Below are positions 32,405 through 44,591 of a stretch of 64,000 bases of DNA, piece by piece (within the stretch, counting starts at the first letter, position 1; every line of letters begins with the position of its first letter). Both the position numbers and the translations under genes were made by a program. Under the pieces are notes generated by a model. It had not been told where the DNA came from. It saw nothing but the letters and a program-made list of their open reading frames with translations, and made no database searches. Location of the stretch: NCBI GenBank assembly GCA_025201345.1, contig JAIXMG010000018.1, forward strand, positions 1 to 64,000, written 5' to 3'. The DNA is from Thamnidium elegans. Taxonomy: Eukaryota; Mucoromycota; Mucoromycetes; Mucorales; Mucoraceae.

Positions 32405-33501
32405 GAATGCGCGGCTTAGAAAGATCTGAGGAAATAGGGATTATTATTTTTTTATTATTATATTACTGAAAATAAAGCGCGGCTTGGAGAGCTTGTACCA
32501 CTTCGGAGTCCAAAGCGAAGGCAACAAGTATTGTGTTAGGCACAACATACAATAAGCGATGAATTTTTCCAAAACTTTTTTTTATTTTTTACAAGAAATT
32601 AAAACATATTTTCTTTTGCCGTACAAATGTTTACTTCGGCAGGCTCACTGTGCTTTTGATATAAGTTAACATATACCTCTTAAGTAACTATTTCATTCTC
32701 CTCTAGTATAGATATTTTGTTTATAAACGTGTCAAAGTTTATTTTTTGTAGAAATAGTAACAGGCATTGGAAAAATTAAAAAAAGTTTTGGAAAAATTCA
32801 TCGCCTATTTCTGGAAAAAATTGTAGCCACTTCTGGAAAAATAGTGAAAAAATACGCTCATTTTTGGAAAATGAGGTGGGAAACCCAGTATGTCACGAAT
32901 TTCATGTCGCTGTTTAAATGTCGTGCGCCAAGTTTCTCTCATGATTTAATCCCATCAAAAAAAAAAAAAAAAAAATGAATTAATTGGAAATAGGGATTAC
33001 TATTATATTTTGTTATTCTATTATCTGAAAATAAAGCGTGGCTCAGAGAGCTTCTGTCACTTCTTCATCCATCGCTTCGGCAACTATAGTAATTATAAAT
33101 GATGTGACAATTATTTACGTAAACCAGTTATCTTAGTTATTCAATTAATATTAACAGTCGTTTATAAATTTATATTCAATCGATAGAACGTTAAGAGATA
33201 CCTGGGTAATATAAGTAAAAATAGTCTAATTGTGTACAGATTATTTAAGTGACTATATGAGAATATGAGTACTTGTATAAGCTATGTCTAATTCGATATT
33301 GTTAGCATATATTACGTAGATACAACAGCTATCAACCATACACCTTTTATTTTGAACACTACTGTAAACAAAATAACAGCACATATCTCACTCTTGTTAG
33401 ACAAGCCAATTATTCACTAAAAATAGTTCCCTATCTCCTTCTCAAAGATGCAGATTTTCTACCTTTATTTTCCCCTCTACTTTTAAAGTTCCACTTCTCC
33501 G
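32405..33501. repeat. Repeat-rich border between transposon cluster and host genes
   Basis: Contents: a direct repeat of about 95 bp (32,430-32,525 and 32,986-33,084); a 250-bp foldback element at 32,555-32,804 with 27-bp inverted ends (gcgatgaatttttccaaaac); a short minus-strand frame beginning MRETWRTTFKQRHEIRD at about 32,940; and copy 2 of the 235-bp repeat (33,092-33,327). From about 33,330 the sequence looks like host promoter DNA. Confidence 0.7.
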
Positions 33502-33576
33502 ATGATGTGTGACCTCAAGATAATAAAAATCTTACGAAAAGAAAAAAAAAAGATTCTTTTCTATTTTACACACAAT

Positions 33577-34602
33577 ATGGCAACACGATTTATTCCTAGA
33601 ACTCATTTCCCATATGACAGAGTTATCAATTGGTTTCCAGGTCACATGGCCAAAGGTTTAAGATTGATATCCGAACGTTTAAATTCTGTCGATCTAGTAG
33701 TTGAAGTTCGCGATGCTCGTATTCCTTTATCTTCAGTCAATCCCAGTTTTGAAAAGGTAGTTGGTCGAAGACCTCGCTTGATTGTATACAACAAGTTTGA
33801 TTTAGCTGATCAATCAACAAGTAAACCAATTACGGAAGCGTTTGCTAAACATGCGCCTACAACACCAGTTGTTTTCACTAGCTGTCAAACCGATGATAAT
33901 ATTAAAACCATTTTAGATCATGCTTCCAAATTAGCAGATCCTATACCCCAAGTGACGCTTATGGTTGTTGGTATGCCTAATGTTGGAAAATCATCGTTGA
34001 TCAATTCGCTTCGAAGAGTAGGGGTGGGAAAAGGAAAAGCCGCTGCGACAGGAGCTCAACCTGGTATTACAAGGACTGTGATTGGCACTGTTAAAGTGTT
34101 GGAGGATCCTACAGTTTATTTAGTGGATACGCCTGGCGTGATGGTACCCCATATTGCAGATCCAGTTAGAAGTTTAAAGGTTGCTTTAACCGGTGGTATT
34201 CGTGATCATTTATCAGATGAACAAGTGATGGTAGATTATTTACTTTATAGATTAAATGGATTTAACGATTATGAATATGCAAAATGGTTCAAGTTACCAA
34301 ACAATGAACCAACAAATAATGTGGATGAATTATTACAAGGTGTTGCTCGTCGTATTGGTGCCATTGTGAAAGGTGGTGAATTGGATTTAAATATGGCAGC
34401 CAAATTTTTCCTTAAACATTATAGAACAGGGAAATTAGGCCAACATACGTTAGATGATGTGAGTCCTGAGGCACTGGAATCCTTTTTTGAATCACAAAAA
34501 ATGTATAATGCTAGTACTGGTGTTAGTAGACGACAAGAAAAGAAAATCGCTAAAATAGAACAAAGAAAAAACTCCAGAAGAGTTTCAAAGGCTGAAGAAT
34601 AA
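33577..34602 (+). CDS. MTG1: Mitochondrial ribosome-assembly GTPase, MTG1/YlqF type
   Basis: The 341-residue intronless protein starts at MATRFIPRTHFPYDR; an in-frame upstream ATG at 33,502 would add 25 poorly conserved residues, and I prefer the internal start. It is a circularly permuted GTPase: NWFPGHMAKGL near the start, then G4 NKFD (72-75), then G1 GMPNVGKSS (132-140), PGITR (G2) and G3 DTPG (184-187). This is the order typical of the YlqF/MTG1 family, which act in late assembly of the large mitochondrial ribosomal subunit on the inner membrane. A C-terminal helical and basic tail (RRQEKKIAKIEQRKNSRR) may bind rRNA. Its stop codon lies only 9 bp from the stop of the telomerase gene on the opposite strand. 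Confidence 0.92.
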   Translation: MATRFIPRTHFPYDRVINWFPGHMAKGLRLISERLNSVDLVVEVRDARIPLSSVNPSFEKVVGRRPRLIVYNKFDLADQSTSKPITEAFAKHAPTTPVVFTSCQTDDNIKTILDHASKLADPIPQVTLMVVGMPNVGKSSLINSLRRVGVGKGKAAATGAQPGITRTVIGTVKVLEDPTVYLVDTPGVMVPHIADPVRSLKVALTGGIRDHLSDEQVMVDYLLYRLNGFNDYEYAKWFKLPNNEPTNNVDELLQGVARRIGAIVKGGELDLNMAAKFFLKHYRTGKLGQHTLDDVSPEALESFFESQKMYNASTGVSRRQEKKIAKIEQRKNSRRVSKAEE

Positions 34603-34611
34603 AATATTTAT

Positions 34612-37600
34612 TTATATACGTATTTTTTTTTGTGTATTATTATCACTTTTTTGATTTTTCGGTCCTTTTCTTTTGGCTTGTTTGCGGCATACGATAGCTT
34701 TTTTATATTCTTCAATGATATGATTTAAGCAGTATGAGAGTTTAGCATATCTAGAATGTTTCTTACTAAATGCATCCAAAAAGGCTTGAAATAACAGTCG
34801 TAACATCTTGTCGAAAGAGAATCCATCGGGAGTCAATGTCTTTATACTATTACCAACGCGCATAATCGTTTCTAAAAGGGGTTAAATATAATAGCATGTA
34901 TGTAAAGAAAAATACAACTTACGAAATAAAAAATCATCATTACTCGATTTAATTACTCCCTTTGATAACGCAGTCGCTTGCGTTTCCATTCGTAATGCAG
35001 CCACGTAAAAGTTATTATACAGATTACGGCTAATAGCATTTGGAGAATTAAATTTAGAATTAAAAAGTATATCCGAATATTGAGATTTGATAGACCTACA
35101 ATTAAAAAAAAACATCAACGTAAAATACCAAGTGAATATATACATTTATACTTACATGATGCAATCTGTATATAGTTTATTTCCTGGATTTTGAACGAAA
35201 CTGGTCTTTACAGAAGACTTTATATCTATATATCTGTCAACAAAATGAAACGGATGGTTACACGTATATATGTATATATAAATATATATTACCATTTGGC
35301 TGTCCTATATCTAAATATACATCCAAGTTTTCTGTATTAAGTAGGTATCCCAACCAAGGAAACTCTATATCATATTTTATCAGATAACTACAGAATATAT
35401 ATGTATATATATATTTAAAAGAAAAGTACCATTCATATCTTGATCCACATTAGAAACACATTTACTCTTATTGACTTTTAGTCCATATTTCTTCGTTTCT
35501 AATATAAATCTGTTATAAATATATCATGCTTTATTTATTTCACTTACCATAAATCATGACATTCAAAAACCATTTTGCATAATCACAGCTCTTGGTAATG
35601 TAGAGAAAATCATCAACGTACGTAAATAGGATCTAGAAAATGTTACATTTAGTACTACAAAAAAAAAAGCCTATTATTTCTACATATTACCCCTGTAGGA
35701 TCGTTCTTGGTAAAAGATAGTTTATCTTGTTCAAACTTTCCAAGAAAGAGACTAAACCAGATAAAGAAGTTAAATAGTTATTCGTTTTGAAAACTCCCGA
35801 GTTATTTTTTGATGTACCTGCATAATAAAGTGGATAGATTCGAGCCTTGTGGAATACCATTATTACGCCTGTAATAGTTATCGCCGACCTATAGTATATA
35901 TATATATATATTTAATTAAAGTCAAAACATTATATATATATATAAACGTACCTTTACTGTATTCATAGAAATACTTTCTTCTGTTAAAGCAATTATTTTC
36001 TCCAAGGAATCAACACTGTAATCATTCTATTCGCCAAAGAGTGAGTATAATATATAATCATATGTGTCCCTTTTAATATTTTATAAATTCAATACCTGAT
36101 CAACTATAATTGACCCAAAATGTATTTTTTTAAGTTGTTTAACTTGATCATAAATATACACCATTTGACCTATATATGTTGGTTAAACCCATAAATAACA
36201 AACAAAGCTCTTCTTTTTTTTTTTTTAAAAAAAAAAAAACTTACCGGAAGGGGTGGAGAAACCAAAGTCTTCTTTTACCAGCGTATTACCAAATGGACGT
36301 ATAACACTCACCTTTGTTTTTACATAGCCATCCTTCTACAAACATCTTAATATAAAAACTAGATGTTCAATCAAACTTTACTTACCGACTTTAGAATATC
36401 CTTTAATATTCCTATCAGCTTTTCTTGATCAATGGTATCGAAACAATTTTGAATATCGGCTTTTACAAAATAAAGTCTAATAGAATAATTAAAAAAAAAT
36501 ATTTTTACTTTTTCAGTAGGAGGGAGTTTTTTCTTTTACTTTTCTTTATTCACTTGTTTGCTTTTATACTCTTTTAATCGATTATAAAATAAATTCTTTC
36601 CTAGTACAGAACTTCCCATTAATTCAGGGTTTCGCTCCTAACAATAAAGTTTGGTTAATAGCACTAGAAGCATACTACATATATAATTTACCTTTTCAAA
36701 TTTCAATACGTTAAATACAGGACGCAAAGTTTCATTAGGTGAAGCTAAATATTTATAATTACTTTCTTTGGCCTAGTTCACAAACATTTAGATATATACT
36801 TATTATTATTATTATTACTTACATCTGTTGTGCTACTACTCATATCCGTAATTGCTCTAAACCCGGTATCCTTCGGTAACAAGCGAACTGTTGCTGATCC
36901 TATTTTTGCGTCTTTAAAAGAACTCTAGAAAAAAGAAGAGTTAAGACGGGAAAAGCAAAACAAGAAAAAAAAAAGGTTACCTTGTCGACAAGAACATAGT
37001 TTTTTTCCATCAATGAGGGTATTGCATCTCGAGATAATTTGTTCCAAATATCTTGTCGAAAATATAATAATCTATTGGGGTTTTTGGCTGATTCTGTAAC
37101 ATAAAACATGGACTATATATTGATTGTTTTTAAAGACTAATATATATATAATGCATATATAGGAATTACCTTTACAACAGGAATTATATAGGATCGAAAT
37201 AACCAATTTAACATTTGGTAAAGTACTTGTTGTCGTCTTTTAAAATCAGAGGGTACGAATACGTCAGTTTTCGATGGAGGTTCTAACCACTGACATTCCT
37301 TGATCTATAAAAAAAAACTATCAACACTTTTTGTATTGATTTAAATGAAATAAAATAAAAATACTTGCTTTGAACTTGTGCATCACTTCTTTCAAAGTAA
37401 GTAACTCTTTCTTTTGTCTCGCTATAAAATGGTACATAACTATAATTAAATATTTAGTATCTTGTGCATACAACAGCAAAACAAAAAAAATAAAAAAAAT
37501 AAATACCATTTTGTACCACTTCAAAATTACGCTTTGAACCCCAAAATGAAATAGGAAATACTTTTTTCAATTGAGCCGTAACAAATCGTACAATCTCCTT

Positions 37601-39053
37601 GTATGTTGAAGCAGCATCAACAATATTTATAGCTGCAGTCTATATATATTTATTAGAAGCAGTTAAATAGTACTTACTTAAATTTTTACCTTTGTAGGAC
37701 AAGTTTTATTGAGGATATCAATACATGATGTTTTGGAGTGACGTTTATGAATATGTTCAATCAAGTAAGGAATTTGTTCAAACCTTTTAAGAAACGCTTT
37801 CTATTTGTAATATATAAGAAAAAAAAAAAAGAGAAAAAAAAGTATAAAACTTACTCCTTTTCGTTCATTTTCAAAGTCTTTTGAAAATATTATGGACGTA
37901 CAAGATACAGCGTATCTAATGCCCGTTTCTTGGTTTGGGTGAAACATGTCTACAAAAAAAAAAAAAAGGTTAAAGTATGATGGTTTATATATATATATAT
38001 ATATATGTGCGTGTGTGTGTGTGTGTATTTACGTGATCTTGGTAATGCCATCAATGGTTTATTTGTTTTTGAATTCATAATACTATCAACAAAAAACATT
38101 TTTGAACGTTCAATAGTATCAATGTTTTTCGTTCTTTCAGTTTGGCATACTTTTTCTTTTGTCATCTTGAGCTTCTTTCTAACTCTTCTCGGTGTCTTTG
38201 TTGTCTTATCCCTCTGTCTCTTTTTTGTAGAGATGAGTTTATTCAAGTATTCAGAAAGGCTGCTTTTATTAGACTTGATATCATGTAAAAATGCAGATTT
38301 ATATTGAACTATTTGTTTTGGTTCTTTTTTCGGTTGTTTTGTACTTTTTGAAAGCCGAAGGTTGGTTGAGATCAATTGACCTGTTGGTGGTTAATGTATA
38401 AAGTATATTTATATATATATATATATATGTGTGTGTAGTACCTGAAACCTGATAAAATGTATTATTTGGTAATTTTTGCAGTATAATATAATCCAGTAAT
38501 AATTTACAGAATAATTCCTCGCCCAAACTATTTAAAAAAGTTTAATCAAGAGAATCAAAGTTTAAAAAACTTATATACCAAGATAAAATAGAATTCCAAG
38601 CTTCACTGTCCTTCATTTGATTTAAAACTGTATTCTCAATCTTATGCGATAATACCTCAACGTTAAACGGGCTTATAATATCGATCCCAGAACTCAAAGC
38701 ATTATTCACTTTCCAATCTTTCTTCATGTAAAAAACCAAACTGTCCAAAACCTATCAAAAAATGTTTTTGTTTTAGTTCATGTAAAGAAAGGTACTTTTT
38801 TTTTCTTACGTACATTAGATAGTTCTGGAAAACGCTTTGGTTCTATGCAAGGTAATGGAGGTTTCTTATTAGCAATAAACTTTTGCCACCTTGAAAAATT
38901 ATCACAATCACGATTGGATTTAATGATTAAAAGTGTTTGCAGTAAGGTGATTTGGTCTGCTGTTTTACATTGATCAATACTCTTCCCAAGATAATCTTCG
39001 AGTGTTCGTACTGATTTAAATAATCGATAAAAATAGTCAGGTACTTGACACAT
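34612..39053 (-). CDS. TERT: Telomerase reverse transcriptase, many small exons
   Basis: Conceptual exons carry the canonical telomerase motifs in order. The T motif FWGSKRNFEVVQN lies near 37,540, followed by FIARQKKELLTLKEVMHKFK. The block before motif 1 is FYVTESAKNPNRLLYFRQDIW (37,000-37,100; split here as FYVTESAKNP/NRLLYFRQDIW). Motif 2 is VRLLPKDTGFRAITDM (36,840-36,890), motif A LYFVKADIQNCFDTID (36,420-36,475), motif B GIPQGSNLSTLLC (about 35,820-35,860), motif C FTYVDDFLYITKSC (about 35,585-35,630) and motif E FPWLGYLLNT (about 35,350). Catalytic Asp of motif A and both Asp of YVDD are present. The N-terminal region (MCQVPDYFYRLFKSVRTLED, from 39,053) fits the TEN domain start, and the last exon (34,612-34,870) is the C-terminal extension. 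There are roughly 15 or more short introns. It extends chromosome ends using the telomerase RNA. A GA/GT microsatellite sits in its 260-bp upstream spacer (39,220-39,255). Confidence 0.95.
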
Positions 39054-39313
39054 TTCTTTTTATTTATTTTTTTGAGAACGATAAAGAAACCCTCTATTTT
39101 TTTTTGTTCGGCATTCAAAAATATAGTGCCATATTGTAGACCAACAAGATATACAATAAAAATGTCCAAAAATATGGACGGATAAATACGGTACAAGGCG
39201 AACATCACTCATATATAAAATAGAGAGAGAGAGAGAGTGTGTGTGTGTGTGAATGCGTGTGGCTTTATGTTTAATAGTTATTAAATTATAGTAGATAAAT
39301 ATACTTGTTTATT

Positions 39314-41006
39314 TTATGTTGGAGTATGACGACTAATCAATCGAGTAACTCGACCTATACATTTTGATTTCCCTTGCATGAATAATATTTGAGCACCAAT
39401 TTTCATATAGCAAGGTTCATACATGTACTTGAACGTACATTTTCCTTGAGTTCCTGATAAAAGGATTAGACCATCTCGATTTTGATTTAAATTGGATTCT
39501 TCTTGATTTAAAACTAAATTTTGCGCACTAGTATTTAATTGATCAAACTTATCTACCAGCATAACAGAAGTAACTTTGGCATTTTGTCGTATTGATCCAC
39601 AGTTAATCATACCATACGTCCCTTTAGTGATACCTGTTACATGAAATAAAACCATCACATCCGCTTCAAATTCAATATAGCACTGAGGATTTTCCGTTTC
39701 TAATAGTGCCATCCCTTTATGTATTTTCCAATTATTTTCATTGAATCCATCTAATGCTAAAGTTGCTGTTTGACCGCAATGAACATAAAGACCTGAAACT
39801 CTATACCTATGAATAGATATCACTTTAACCTTTGTAAATTCACCTAGAGCATTTGGACCCAAATAATATTGACAGCTATCTCTGATATTTATACGACCTT
39901 GTGCTAACACACCACCAATTACTATACCCACTTCTATTATATAAATGTCAGCAACATATTTTATATTACAGTTTAGTTTTTGTTTTTACCAGATATACTA
40001 TAAACTTCTTCTATTTGAAATTCAGCAGGTTCTTCTAATAATTCATCATAATTTAAAGTTATTGGTTTTGGAAGGTAATTAAAGAACTTTAAAAGAAAAT
40101 TCATATTTAAACCAGTGACATTTGATACCATAAATATAGGTAATTCAGGTCCACGATTTGAAAAATGAGAAGCACAAGTGATTAAGTCATTGACAGTTTG
40201 TACGACTACTGGTACTTTACTCATCCATCGAGATTTTAAAATGGTTAATAGAGAACTCAAGGTACTCCGTAGTTGATCTTGAGTGGCTAAATCACTTTTT
40301 GTAATTACTACAAATACGGGTACACCCAACATAACAGCAATATATAAATGTTCTTTTGTCATATCAGTTATACCACCTGCATTACCAGCAATAACTAAAC
40401 AAGCATAATCAGGTGCATAGCCCATTAAACCGGAAATAGTAGTTCGAAGATATTTCGGATACCCGCATGTATCCAAAAAGGTAACAATCTTACTACTAGA
40501 TTCACATATTTGTTCCCATGTACTAACATTCGTTGTAGCATAATTTATTAATTGTCCTTCCAAGTCATAACCAATAATTTCATGTGATATAGATGAACTT
40601 CTTCCCGTTTCTAGTTCATGTCGATGCCGCAGTAAATTCAATCTTGCTCGTCCTCTACCATTATCTTTGATACCATGTGATATATGACCTAATAATGTAG
40701 ATTTACCTGCACCTAATCCGCCTACAAGTACTACTCGAATATCAGTGAGTTGTTGTGACTCATCATCGTTTGGTCTTTGTTGTACTAGAATCTCTGCTAC
40801 TTGATAGTTTGATTCTGGCAACGTGATTTCCCTCATAATAGAAATTTCGGCTCCTAAAGCTTCTGCCATTTTACGTAAGGTGTCTATTGAATCATTCATA
40901 TCGCTTACTGACAAGCCTTTAATCGTACCATCATCGTCAACTCCAATTTCATATAATGCTTCTCCATTTCCTTCAGATAATCTAAATACTTACAGGTTAA
41001 ACACTA

Positions 41007-41040
<34 letters not shown>

Positions 41041-41292
41041 TTTTTTTTTTGGCTTTTTATTATTACCTCCATTTCATTTGAGTAATCAAGTGTTCCAGTC
41101 GTTCAAGTGGAGGGTTTATTAATTTAAGCTATTTCTATTCAAGATAAGTAAAATAAAATTCTTGACATTATGTCCCTTTTTGTTTACCTTGTATTCAATA
41201 TTTCCTTCATGGTCAACTTCTGGAGGTAAGGATCCATAAGAGTAACATTTAGTTAGTAAAGATACACCAAGCTCATTAGAATCTTTTGCCAT
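39314..41292 (-). CDS. GTPBP1/GTPBP2-like GTPase
   Basis: Exon 1 (41,188-41,292) starts MAKDSNELGVSLLTKCYSYG; exon 2 covers about 39,995-40,984; exon 3 covers 39,314-39,936. The G domain has G1 GGLGAGKSTLLG, then NGRGRARLNLLRHRHELETG, which is diagnostic of the GTPBP1/2 family, G3 DTCGYPKYLRTT and G4 TKSD. Translation-factor-like beta-barrels follow (GIVIGGVLAQGRI, GQTATLALDGF, NCGSIRQNAKV, GRVTRLI). Family members are elongation-factor-like GTPases acting in ribosome-stalling or mRNA-decay pathways. Oddly, the His that follows the G3 Gly in most translational GTPases (DxxGH) is Tyr here, and the usual GNVDAGKS P-loop is GGLGAGKS. Splicing between exons 2 and 3 (SIS|EVGIV) was read by eye. 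Confidence 0.9.
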
Positions 41293-41550
41293 TTATAAAT
41301 ATTTAAACGAGGAATTTTTTTTTTTGTTAAAATGCATTTTTTTTTTTCATGCCTTTTTTACTTTGAACATAAACAGGTCCTATAATTTGATTGGATGATA
41401 AATTGCAGCCTTTTTATGAGGCTGAAAAGCGGGAATAAAATAATCCATAAATGGACGTACTTTCTCAGCCATTTTTTTTCTTTCTTCCTGTAACTTCGAA
41501 GTTTTACATTCACTTGACTAATTAACAACTCCTTTTATAAAAAAAAAGTC
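41293..41550. promoter_or_regulatory. Divergent spacer between GTPBP-like gene and kinase gene
   Basis: About 260 bp separate the two start codons. A minus-strand frame of 30 residues starts at 41,472 and stops at 41,380 (MAEKVRPFMDYFIPAFQPHK). Just after the stop another frame reads IIGPVYVQSKKGMKKKNAF. These could be parts of a very short conserved protein with a small frame problem or an unseen intron, or an upstream ORF of the GTPase mRNA. I cannot assign it. Confidence 0.35.
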
Positions 41551-42999
41551 ATGTTTCTCGCATCTATCTTTGAAACCTTTTTAGGTTGCTGTATATCAAG
41601 CTCTAATCTCAGTATTAATGGAAGAGCTTACCGTATTGTCAAGCTGTTAGGAGAAGGGTACTGCAAAAAAAAAAAAAAAAAAATCTAACAGCAATGTTTA
41701 AACTAACTCATTATTTTGAAGTGGATTTTCGTTTGTTTATTTAGCTCAAGACGGATCCGGTAACTTGTATGCTTTAAAAAAGATTCGATGTACGCTAGGC
41801 ACAGAGGAAGCCGAAGCTGCTCAAAAAGAAGTTGAAATATATCAGCTATTTTCGCACAAGAATATAATTAAATTATTGGCAAGTATTTTTATATATATAT
41901 ATGCGTGTGTGTGTGTGTGTGTGTGTGTAAATATAAATGTATAACAACTAATATATGATATTTATATAGGATTCTAGTACTATTACAGAATCAGATGGCA
42001 GTAAGACAATTTATATATTTTTACCGTATTACAAGGTACGTCAGGAACAATAATAATAAATAAAATCAAACTTATTAAAGTAATCCATTTTTTAGAGAGG
42101 TAATTTACAGGATGTTATCAATAAACATAATTTAAATAAGACACACTTTCCTGAGGATGAAATGATGCGTATGTTTCGAGAAATCTGTGTAGCTGTCAAA
42201 GCAATGCATACATATAAAGCAAAAGGTGGAGCCCGTGCCATGTATGAACCAAGTCAAGTAATTACAACAGAAGATGAAAACAGACAAGATGAAGCATTAT
42301 TAAGTCGTAACCCTCAAGATGATTCAACGGGTGATCAAGTAGCTTTAGGTAAAAGAGGTGAAATGGTTCCTTGGGCGCACAGAGATATCAAACCTGGGTA
42401 AATAATAATAATATGGATACTGTGTGAACTTTTAAACCTAATATGTACAATTTAGCAACGTTTTAATTGCTGATGATGGAGAAACACCTATTTTAATGGA
42501 TTTTGGCTCTGCTTGTCCAGCAAGAATTCATATTTCAAATAGACAAGAAGCATTATCACAACAAGACATTGCAGCTGAACAATGTACAATGCCTTATAGA
42601 GCACCAGAATTATTTGATGTAAAGACTGGTATTACACTAGACGAAAAAATTGATATTTGGTCATTGGGTTGTACACTTTATGCTATGGCTTACGGTCAAT
42701 CTCCATTTGAAGTAAATTTAGATCAAGGTGGTTCTGTAGCATTAGCTGTACTTAATAATCAATATAAATTCCCTGCTAAAGAAGATTATTATTCACAAGA
42801 CGTGAAAGATATTATTCAGTGGATGCTGACTACAGATCCTGTGCACCGTCCTAATATTCACCAGGTACGTACTATATGGTATGTATGAATTACACGTAAA
42901 ACATGTGTTAATTTTTTTTTATTGTAGGTTTTGCAAAGAATAGATGATTTGTCAAAAGAACCTGTATCATTAAATACAGTGGTTCCACTACCAATTTAA
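41551..42999 (+). CDS. Ser/Thr kinase of the NAK family, STK16/Env7 type
   Basis: Multi-exon gene: exon 1 41,551-41,657, exon 2 about 41,721-41,880, then short exons, with the main catalytic exon at about 42,456-42,864 and the last exon at about 42,928-42,999. Motifs: glycine loop GEGGFSFVYLA, lysine in YALKKIRC, catalytic loop AHRDIKPGN, DFG (MDFGSACPARI), APE (CTMPYRAPELF) and DIWSLGCTLYAM. The SNRQEALSQQDIAAEQCTM stretch in the activation region is typical of STK16. An acidic insert of about 50 residues (42,205-42,365) precedes the catalytic loop. The N-terminal GCC (residues 12-14) could be palmitoylated, as in yeast Env7 on the vacuole and Golgi-located STK16; that localisation is inference. 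The protein ends soon after the kinase domain. Confidence 0.92.
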
Positions 43000-43577
43000 G
43001 GATTTAGTGAGGAATGTAAAAAACTTTTGAAATTCAAAGTTAAATTCATAGACTCTTATAAAATAAAATTGCTTATATATATATTATAAGCGGCAAAGGG
43101 CTTTATTTTTATTGTGGATAATGTTAGAAGTCTGGTCAAAACTAGATATTCCTGCTAAGTGTCTTCTGGGCGGCGTCAGCCGCGGGGAGGCAAACTGTCC
43201 TTGGTGAAAAGCACAAAATTTTGTCCATTTGGGGGACGAGGCTTCTTCGAGTGACTTCCTTCTTAATACATGCCTTTAAAGCTACATACGGAATTACAAC
43301 TGGAAGGAGGTTATTATCATACACAGTTTCTTTTTTCTGAAGAGATTTAGTTTTTTTTTTCCTTGTCTTCACTAAATCCTTAAATTGGTAGTAAAATAAC
43401 TATCCTTCATTTTTATCTGTACTATTATAGACAAAATTCAGGTACAGTTTTCTTTTTTTGTGATAAGAATGTATGTATTTTTGTTTATTGTGTAATTTGA
43501 TAAGAGTTTTATTTTAATAAAAAAAAGATAAGCAAGCCTTATCTATATAAAAACAGAAAGTTATATGTATATATATT
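43000..43577. other. Spacer with a GC-rich block of unknown nature
   Basis: Between the convergent kinase and GATA genes. The part 43,130-43,340 is clearly richer in G and C than its surroundings and has an open minus-strand frame of 76 residues (43,142-43,372) without recognised domains. It could be a remnant gene or structured RNA; neither is supported by a specific signal. The remainder is AT-rich 3' flank. Confidence 0.4.
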
Positions 43578-44591
43578 TTAGAGAGAGGATGAAGATGACG
43601 ATGATAATTGATACTTTGATAAATATGTAGAGGATGATGATTTAGGTGATAAAGAAGACCTTGGTGGTGGTGAAGATGATGATTCATAAAGGGATGGTAT
43701 AGCCTCAAATAAGGGAGGTATACTCTTTTTTTTTGGTAATGACGTTTTATCTACATTGGCTGCTATACCCAACATCATTAAAGAAGCTAACAAATTCTTT
43801 TCTGGATGACTAGTATTATTTTCTAAACTTGTTGGTGATGATGATGATGACTGAAGGTTCAATATGTTTATAATGGATTCAACCGACTTTAATATTCCGG
43901 TAGTTTGTGAAAGTAAACTAGTTATATGTTGAATCTCTTTTTGAAGGTGATCTCTACGTGTTTCTAATGACTTTTTAAAATTTGATGGTTCTAATATCAT
44001 TTTTGATAATATAGAGGTAATAGAAAAAGCTGTATTATTGTCGTCTTCTTGTGACGCCTCAGTATTTGTAGATATATTTATGAGTGAACGCAATGTAGAT
44101 AATAATATATGTTCATTATTTGCTTTTGTAGTTTCTTCCTGCCTCTTTAAATTGGTTGATAGTGATTCATTTATCATGAAAAGTGAAGTAGGTGGTGATG
44201 GAGGAAATAAAGAAGAAGAATAATTATGACGTTTTCGCTTTGGTTTTTGTTCTTGATGATGGCCATTACTACTAGTGGTAGAAGTAGTGCCTAAACCAAT
44301 TTGTTGTGATAAACTATTAAATCTTTTCCTCCTTTTAATAACATTTCTTTTCATCGTAATAGGCCTTTGTACATTATGAAGTTTAAAATATAGTCCACAA
44401 GCGTTACAAATTGTGTTTCCAGTTTCATCTCTTCTCCATAAAGGAGTAGTAGTTGTTTCACAATTATAACATTGAATAACAGGTGGTGTCCATCTTATAC
44501 TACTATGTTGCCAACAACGACGACAACCGTGACAATTATCGTCTGAATGCTCTACAGCAGTTGTATTCGAATTATCTGAAGGAGATAACAT
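43578..44591 (-). CDS. GATA-type zinc finger transcription factor
   Basis: The 337-residue intronless protein has one GATA finger of the C-X2-C-X17-C-X2-C type (CYNC ... CNAC; residues about 40-65, with [11 protein letters not shown] and the basic tail [12 protein letters not shown]). Just before it is a small Cys cluster, CHGCRRC. The remainder is Ser/Thr-rich, with a helical Leu-rich segment (about 195-245; [20 protein letters not shown]) that may form a coiled coil, and a Ser/Pro-rich C-terminus. Such factors bind GATA sites in the nucleus; nitrogen, iron or light control cannot be chosen from this sequence. It is divergent from the carboxypeptidase-like gene with about 270 bp between starts. 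Confidence 0.9.
   Translation of the reverse strand: MLSPSDNSNTTAVEHSDDNCHGCRRCWQHSSIRWTPPVIQCYNCETTTTPLWRRDETGNTICNACGLYFKLHNVQRPITMKRNVIKRRKRFNSLSQQIGLGTTSTTSSNGHHQEQKPKRKRHNYSSSLFPPSPPTSLFMINESLSTNLKRQEETTKANNEHILLSTLRSLINISTNTEASQEDDNNTAFSITSILSKMILEPSNFKKSLETRRDHLQKEIQHITSLLSQTTGILKSVESIINILNLQSSSSSPTSLENNTSHPEKNLLASLMMLGIAANVDKTSLPKKKSIPPLFEAIPSLYESSSSPPPRSSLSPKSSSSTYLSKYQLSSSSSSSL

Noticed and set aside
28471..33327. LTR retrotransposon bounded by the two 235-bp direct repeats
   Set aside because: Neither a matching target duplication nor a primer-binding site or polymerase gene was found, and the interior is a patchwork of other elements. Kept only as a repeat.
37990..38034. Tandem AT/GT repeat near 38.0 kb as a telomere-like or CRISPR-like array
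   Set aside because: Simple dinucleotide microsatellite in a telomerase intron; no spacer structure and no telomeric repeat.
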